Assembly (NCBI RefSeq): GCF_001613085.1
Contig: NZ_BDBR01000001.1
Location: 1-64,000, forward strand
From: Nocardia salmonicida NBRC 13393
Lineage (GTDB): Bacteria; Actinomycetota; Actinomycetes; Mycobacteriales; Mycobacteriaceae
Direction: 5' to 3'
Length of the DNA: 64,000 nt
Below are positions 60,110 to 64,000 of this stretch, piece by piece. The position numbers and the translations under genes were made by a program. Numbering within the stretch: position 1 is the first letter of the stretch; every line of letters starts with the position of its first letter. Under the pieces are notes generated by a model that saw nothing but the letters and a program-made list of their open reading frames with translations, was not told the DNA's origin and did not search any database.

Positions 60110-61701
60110 GCACCACGACCGCCTCCTCACCGACCGCGGGAGTCGCCACGCTGGCACGCTTCGCGCTACGCCGCGAGCGGTTCGCGCTGCCGTGGTGGCT
60201 GGTCGGGATCGGTGCCTTGATGGCGTTGCAGTCGGTGAGCAGCCAGAACTTCTACGACTCTCCCGCGAAGCTGGCGCAGTTGCGCGCCACCATGAGCGCT
60301 AACGCCGCGGTCGTCGCGATGGGCGGACCGACGAGGTTGCTCGAGACCGTCGGTGGCGAGGTGGTCTTCGAGATCTTCGCCTATCTCGCCGTCGTCGTGG
60401 CGTTGATGAACATGTTCGTGATCTGCAGGAACACGCGCTCCGACGAGGAGGCGGGACGCACCGAGCTGATCAGGTCGTCCCGGGTGGGACCTCAGGCGTC
60501 GGTCGTGGCGGCCCTCGTCGTCGCCGTGGTCGCGAATCTCGGTGCGGCGCTGGTCGTTTTCGTCACCGCAGCGGCGACCGGGCTGCCCGTGGTCGGTTCG
60601 GCCCTGGTCGGGGCCGCGGTCGCGGGTCTCGGGTTCACCGTCGCCGCGGCGACGACAGTCGCGGCACAGGTTTTCGAGAATCCGCGCAGCGTCTATGGGG
60701 CGATCAGCGCGTCGGTCGCAGTGGCGTATGTGCTGCGCGCGGTCGGTGATGTGGGAAACGACGCGGTTGCCTGGATCTCGCCGATCGGGTGGGGCCAGCG
60801 CACGTACCCCTTCGTCGACGATCGATGGTGGCCGCTGCTGTTGTTCGCCGCGACATCGGCGGTGCTGATCGCGGTGGCGTTCGCGTTGTCGCGGCGGCGG
60901 GATCTCGGTGCCGGGCTGTTCGGGTACCGAACAGGTCGTGCCACGGCATCTCGCCTGCTCGGCTCACCTGCCGGTCTCGTGTGGCGCCTGCAACGTGCGA
61001 CCGTACTCGGTTGGTGCCTCGGGGCTTTCGTGCTCGGTGCCGCCTATGGATCCTTTGCCGACAGTATCGAGCAGTTCCTCGCCGACAACCCCGAGATCTC
61101 CGCCTATCTGACGGGAAACGCGGTCGATTCCTATCTCTCGCTCACGCTGTCGATCATCGCGCTGCTCGCTGCTGCCTACGGGGTGTCGGGTGTGCTGCGC
61201 GCACGGTCCGAGGAGAACTCGGGACGGGCGGAGGTGGTGCTGGCGGCACCGGTCGGGCGTGTGCGATGGCTGTCCGGATATCTCGCAGTGGCGATGACCG
61301 GCAGTGCTCTCGTACTGGTGGCCGGAGGGTTTGGCGATGGGCTGGCCTACGGCATGACCATCGGCGATCCACTGCAGTCTGCGCGCCTGGCCGCATCGGC
61401 CCTCGGTTATGTCCCCGCGGTGTGGGTGATCGTGGCGGTGACGGCCGCCGCCGTCGGCTGGGCACCACGGCACGCGGGCGCGGTGTCCTGGCTGTTCTAC
61501 ACCTATGTGGCTGTGGCGCTGATCTTTGCCGATGCGTTCGAGCTGCCCGCGTGGTTCGCCACCATTTCCCCCTTGCGCTACACCGCACTCGTCCCGCTGG
61601 AAGATTTCGATCCAGTGGTGAGCCTGGCTCTGCTGGCGGTGGTCGCGGGAGCGACCGGAATCGCCTGGGCCGGGTGCCGGCGCCGCGATCTCAGACGATG
61701 A
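60106..61701 (+). CDS. ABC exporter permease, duplicated (about 12 helices)
   Basis: A 531-aa membrane subunit made of two similar six-helix halves. Each starts with RFALRRERFALPWWLVGIGA or WRLQRATVLGWCLGAFVLGA, and each has the R-S/A-x-E-E-x-GR-x-E loop (RSDEEAGRTELIRSSRVG; RSEENSGRAEVVLAAPVG). This layout is that of TetAB/ATP-driven polyketide-antibiotic exporters of actinobacteria. GTG start overlaps the ATPase stop. Confidence 0.92.
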   Translation: MSTTTASSPTAGVATLARFALRRERFALPWWLVGIGALMALQSVSSQNFYDSPAKLAQLRATMSANAAVVAMGGPTRLLETVGGEVVFEIFAYLAVVVALMNMFVICRNTRSDEEAGRTELIRSSRVGPQASVVAALVVAVVANLGAALVVFVTAAATGLPVVGSALVGAAVAGLGFTVAAATTVAAQVFENPRSVYGAISASVAVAYVLRAVGDVGNDAVAWISPIGWGQRTYPFVDDRWWPLLLFAATSAVLIAVAFALSRRRDLGAGLFGYRTGRATASRLLGSPAGLVWRLQRATVLGWCLGAFVLGAAYGSFADSIEQFLADNPEISAYLTGNAVDSYLSLTLSIIALLAAAYGVSGVLRARSEENSGRAEVVLAAPVGRVRWLSGYLAVAMTGSALVLVAGGFGDGLAYGMTIGDPLQSARLAASALGYVPAVWVIVAVTAAAVGWAPRHAGAVSWLFYTYVAVALIFADAFELPAWFATISPLRYTALVPLEDFDPVVSLALLAVVAGATGIAWAGCRRRDLRR

Positions 61702-61743
61702 AGGACACCGTGACGCAACGGATTGGGCGCTGCCGTGGTCACG

Positions 61744-62805
61744 TCACATCTCGCCGGCCGCGCGACCGGTCGCCTGCTCGGTGGTGTCAGTGCCATCCGC
61801 CGCGGGTGGCTCGGAAGACAGTGCTGTGGTGGTCGTTTCGAGAATTTCCGCTAGTGGCAGTCGCGGTGTCATCGGTTCCTCTTGTGGTCTGTTCGCCACC
61901 GTGCCCGCGCGAATCAGAATCTGTGGTTTCCCGGCACGCCCGGTCAACTCGCCGATGGCGGCACGACCGCGAGGGATTTCGGTCAGGTTGGTCAGCGGAC
62001 AGGTAGCCAGGCCCAGGAGTGTGCACTCGAGCAACAGGGTCGAGACGATCTCGCCGCAGCGGAGGGTTTGCTCCGGTGAGCCGCCATCGGTGGTCAGGAC
62101 CAGCACCATCGAGTGATCGACCTCGGGGCCTGACTCCGGAGAAGAATCCGGGAAGGCGGGAAAGCTGCGATCGATGCTCACTCGTCGGTGATCCTGCGGG
62201 GAGGGCAGCGCTCGCGCCGGCACACCTTCGCCGGCGAAATCGTGGCCCGTCCACCAGTGCAGTTCCGCCTGGTATCCGGCGTCGTAGCGGCGAATCGCCG
62301 CGCTCGCTCGCGCGGCATGCGCGAGGGCGGGGCGGCTGTCGTCGGCGAGAACATCCAGGGCGGCATCGGCGGGGGAGTACGAGCCACGCAGCATCGCTTC
62401 GACATCGTTCCAGGCCGGTGGCGCCAGGAACGGCCGTCGATCGGTGTGGCGCCGAGAAATCGCGTCCGCGCGCGTCAGATCGGCGTCGGTCACCAGGTCG
62501 GCTCGCTGGAAGGAGACGGTCGCGAGGTGAACTCGCCGATTCGGGTCGGGGAACCGGGTGATGTTCGACCGCCAGCCCGCGGCGGCCATGGCCACCCGGA
62601 AGTGGTCCAGGGCGATGCCGCAGCTGAGCAGCATCTGCCGACCCGATGTGTCCGTCGCGGGCAGCATGCGCTCGGGTACCGAGAAGAGTCGCATGATCTG
62701 CCCGTCGAAGGACCAGCGCCAGGGCTGGGTGTTGTGCAGTGACGGAGCCCGTCCGGCAACTCGAACGGCCTCGCCGATTGTCTCTCCGGTCGGTACGGTG
62801 TTCAT
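61744..62805 (-). CDS. Acg-family FMN nitroreductase-like protein (second copy)
   Basis: A 353-aa paralogue of the protein at 56457-57443. GRAPSLHNTQPWRWSFDGQI, MLLSCGIALDHFRVAMAAAG, YQAELHWWTGHDFAGEGVPA and LGLATCPLTNLTEIPRGRAA line up with its motifs. It has a 35-residue Thr/Ala-rich C-terminal tail that the other lacks. The DosR-like box upstream is closer to the start than in the first copy, so the true start might be further in. Confidence 0.88.
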   Translation of the reverse strand: MNTVPTGETIGEAVRVAGRAPSLHNTQPWRWSFDGQIMRLFSVPERMLPATDTSGRQMLLSCGIALDHFRVAMAAAGWRSNITRFPDPNRRVHLATVSFQRADLVTDADLTRADAISRRHTDRRPFLAPPAWNDVEAMLRGSYSPADAALDVLADDSRPALAHAARASAAIRRYDAGYQAELHWWTGHDFAGEGVPARALPSPQDHRRVSIDRSFPAFPDSSPESGPEVDHSMVLVLTTDGGSPEQTLRCGEIVSTLLLECTLLGLATCPLTNLTEIPRGRAAIGELTGRAGKPQILIRAGTVANRPQEEPMTPRLPLAEILETTTTALSSEPPAADGTDTTEQATGRAAGEM

Positions 62806-62831
62806 AGTTCGACGGTAGGTGCGCGTGCGCG

Positions 62832-62845
62832 GGGACGAGAGTGCC
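62832..62845. promoter_or_regulatory. DosR-like box before the second nitroreductase
   Basis: GGGACGAGAGTGCC matches 10 of 12 defined positions of GGGACTNNAGTCCC, 27 bp before ATG 62805. Confidence 0.6.
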
Positions 62846-62923
62846 ATTCGCCCCGACCCCCGCGCCATTGGACCCGAGATCCGGCGTGGACAGCGAAGTC
62901 GTCGCGTCGGTTCCACGTCCCGG

Positions 62924-64000
62924 TCAGGGCAGAGGGCCGGGTACGTTGCGGTCCAGTTCATCGAGCCAGGCCCTGGCCGAGGCGTCGCTGGGAGCGCGCC
63001 AATCCCCGCGCGGCGACAGGGAGCCGCCCGATCCCACTTTGGGGGCGTTGGGCAGGGTCGAACGCTTGAATTGGCTGGTCTGGATGAACCGGCGCAGGAA
63101 CTGAGCGAGCCAATATTTGATCGTCGGCAGGTCGTATTCGTGGCGGTGCTGCTCGGGAATGGTGTCGGGCCATCGTCCTCGCGTGCGATCGCCCCATGCC
63201 TGATGGGCGAGATAGGCGACTCGGCTCGGGCGGGCGCCGAAGCGCAATAGCTGGTAGAGGTGGAAGTCCTGCAGGTCGTACGGACCGATCACGTCTTCGG
63301 AGCTCTGTATCGGCGCGCCTTCCCGCGCGGGGATCAGTTCGGGAGAGATCCGGGTGGCGAGCACGGACCGGAGAACCTCACCGGCATCCGGTCCGAAATC
63401 ACCGCTGTCGGCGTTCCAGGAGATCAGGTGTTGGATGAGGGTCTTCGGCACCGAGGCGTTCACGCTGTAGTGCGCCATGTGATCGCCGACACCGAATGTG
63501 CACCATCCCATCGCGAGCTCGCTGAGATCTCCGGTGCCGACAACCAAGCCGCGGTGCATGTTCGCCAACCGGAACAGGTGCGCGGTGCGTTCGCCGGCTT
63601 GCACGTTTTCGTAGGTGATGTCGTATTGTTGCGCGCCATCGGCCGCAGGGTGCCCCAGATCGCGCAGCATCTGCCGGGCGGAGCTGCTGATGTCGATTTC
63701 GTGTGCGGTGGCTCCGAGGGCGCGCATCAGTCGTCGTGCGTTGTCCAGCGTTGCGGCACTCGTGGCGAAACCAGGCATGGTGTAGGCCAGGACATTCGAC
63801 CGTGGCAGACCCAGCCGATCCATGGTCCTGATCGCGACGATCAGCGCGAGAGTGGAATCGAGGCCGCCGGATACCCCGATCACCGCGTGCTGTGACCCGG
63901 TCGCGGCCATGCGTGTGCCCAGCCCCGCGACCTGGATGTGGTGTACTTCGGCACACCGTTCGTCACGGCTGTGTGGGTCGGCGGGGACGTAGGGGAAGCG
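62924..64000 (-). CDS. nadE: Glutamine-dependent NAD+ synthetase, C-terminal part (gene runs off the right edge)
   Basis: The last 358 residues of NadE, which amidates nicotinic acid adenine dinucleotide to NAD+ with ATP. The frame is open to the window end: [20 protein letters not shown] precedes the P-loop [14 protein letters not shown] of the synthetase domain, and [20 protein letters not shown] and [20 protein letters not shown] follow. The N-terminal glutaminase (nitrilase) domain lies beyond the edge. An in-frame ATG at 63910 is internal, as homology continues upstream of it. Confidence 0.95.
   Translation of the reverse strand, partial: RFPYVPADPHSRDERCAEVHHIQVAGLGTRMAATGSQHAVIGVSGGLDSTLALIVAIRTMDRLGLPRSNVLAYTMPGFATSAATLDNARRLMRALGATAHEIDISSSARQMLRDLGHPAADGAQQYDITYENVQAGERTAHLFRLANMHRGLVVGTGDLSELAMGWCTFGVGDHMAHYSVNASVPKTLIQHLISWNADSGDFGPDAGEVLRSVLATRISPELIPAREGAPIQSSEDVIGPYDLQDFHLYQLLRFGARPSRVAYLAHQAWGDRTRGRWPDTIPEQHRHEYDLPTIKYWLAQFLRRFIQTSQFKRSTLPNAPKVGSGGSLSPRGDWRAPSDASARAWLDELDRNVPGPLP

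Noticed and set aside
62924..63910. ATG at 63910 as the start of a short NAD synthetase
   Set aside because: The same frame continues upstream with conserved NadE sequence to the window end, so the gene is partial, not short.

Overview
The window is high-GC actinobacterial DNA. It carries an Mce-family protein, LGFP cell-wall repeats, deazaflavin-type (Ddn) reductases, Acg-type nitroreductases, a DevR/DevS-type two-component system and GTG starts. This fits the mycolic-acid bacteria (Nocardia, Rhodococcus and relatives), most likely Nocardia. That assignment is an inference from gene content; no rRNA or tRNA gene was seen.

Region 1 (1-8.3 kb) is a catabolic block. A leftward five-gene operon encodes an extradiol dioxygenase, a fumarylacetoacetate-hydrolase-family enzyme, an FAD monooxygenase, a P450 and an SDR; its start/stop codons overlap at every junction. 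It is transcribed away from a divergent TetR gene. Its promoter and the promoter of an Mce gene running off the left edge share a 38-bp element (30/38 identical), so uptake and ring degradation of one hydrophobic aromatic or steroid-like compound are probably co-regulated. A Ddn-like enzyme and gene remnants follow.

Region 2 (8.5-20.3 kb) is surface and stress accessory DNA. It has a TIG-repeat/ice-binding protein and a decayed second copy with the same upstream element, an LGFP-bearing peptidoglycan amidase, a sulfatase, a bacterioferritin/Bfd pair next to an iron box, a secreted beta-propeller, a P450, an internally deleted GlxA-type regulator and an MFS exporter.

Region 3 (20.3-26.3 kb) is a mosaic of remnants and little-known genes. 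An HTH/PRTase-like fusion protein is coupled to an inositol-monophosphatase-family protein. They are transcribed away from a five-gene micro-operon of very small, overlapping genes, followed by a truncated SAM-methyltransferase gene. This is the best candidate here for an undescribed system.

Region 4 (26.4-45.3 kb) is mixed chromosome: YbdK-type ligase, DoxX, TetR plus membrane protein, 2H phosphoesterase, PhoD-like phosphatase, PAS-GAF sensor, PadR-DUF1048-ABC exporter operon, Kup, MerR-linked esterase, degenerate Nudix protein, alpha/beta hydrolase, a Ddn-membrane fusion flanked by a 38-bp direct repeat, and a small secreted protein.

Region 5 (45.3-64 kb) looks like a hypoxia/NO dormancy island. 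It holds DevR/DevS homologues, four tandem-domain universal stress proteins, two flavodoxin-like proteins, two Acg-type nitroreductases, a SulP transporter, NsrR-Hmp for NO detoxification, an ABC exporter and NAD synthetase. DosR-like palindromes lie 59-60 bp or 26-27 bp upstream of several of these genes, so they probably form one regulon.
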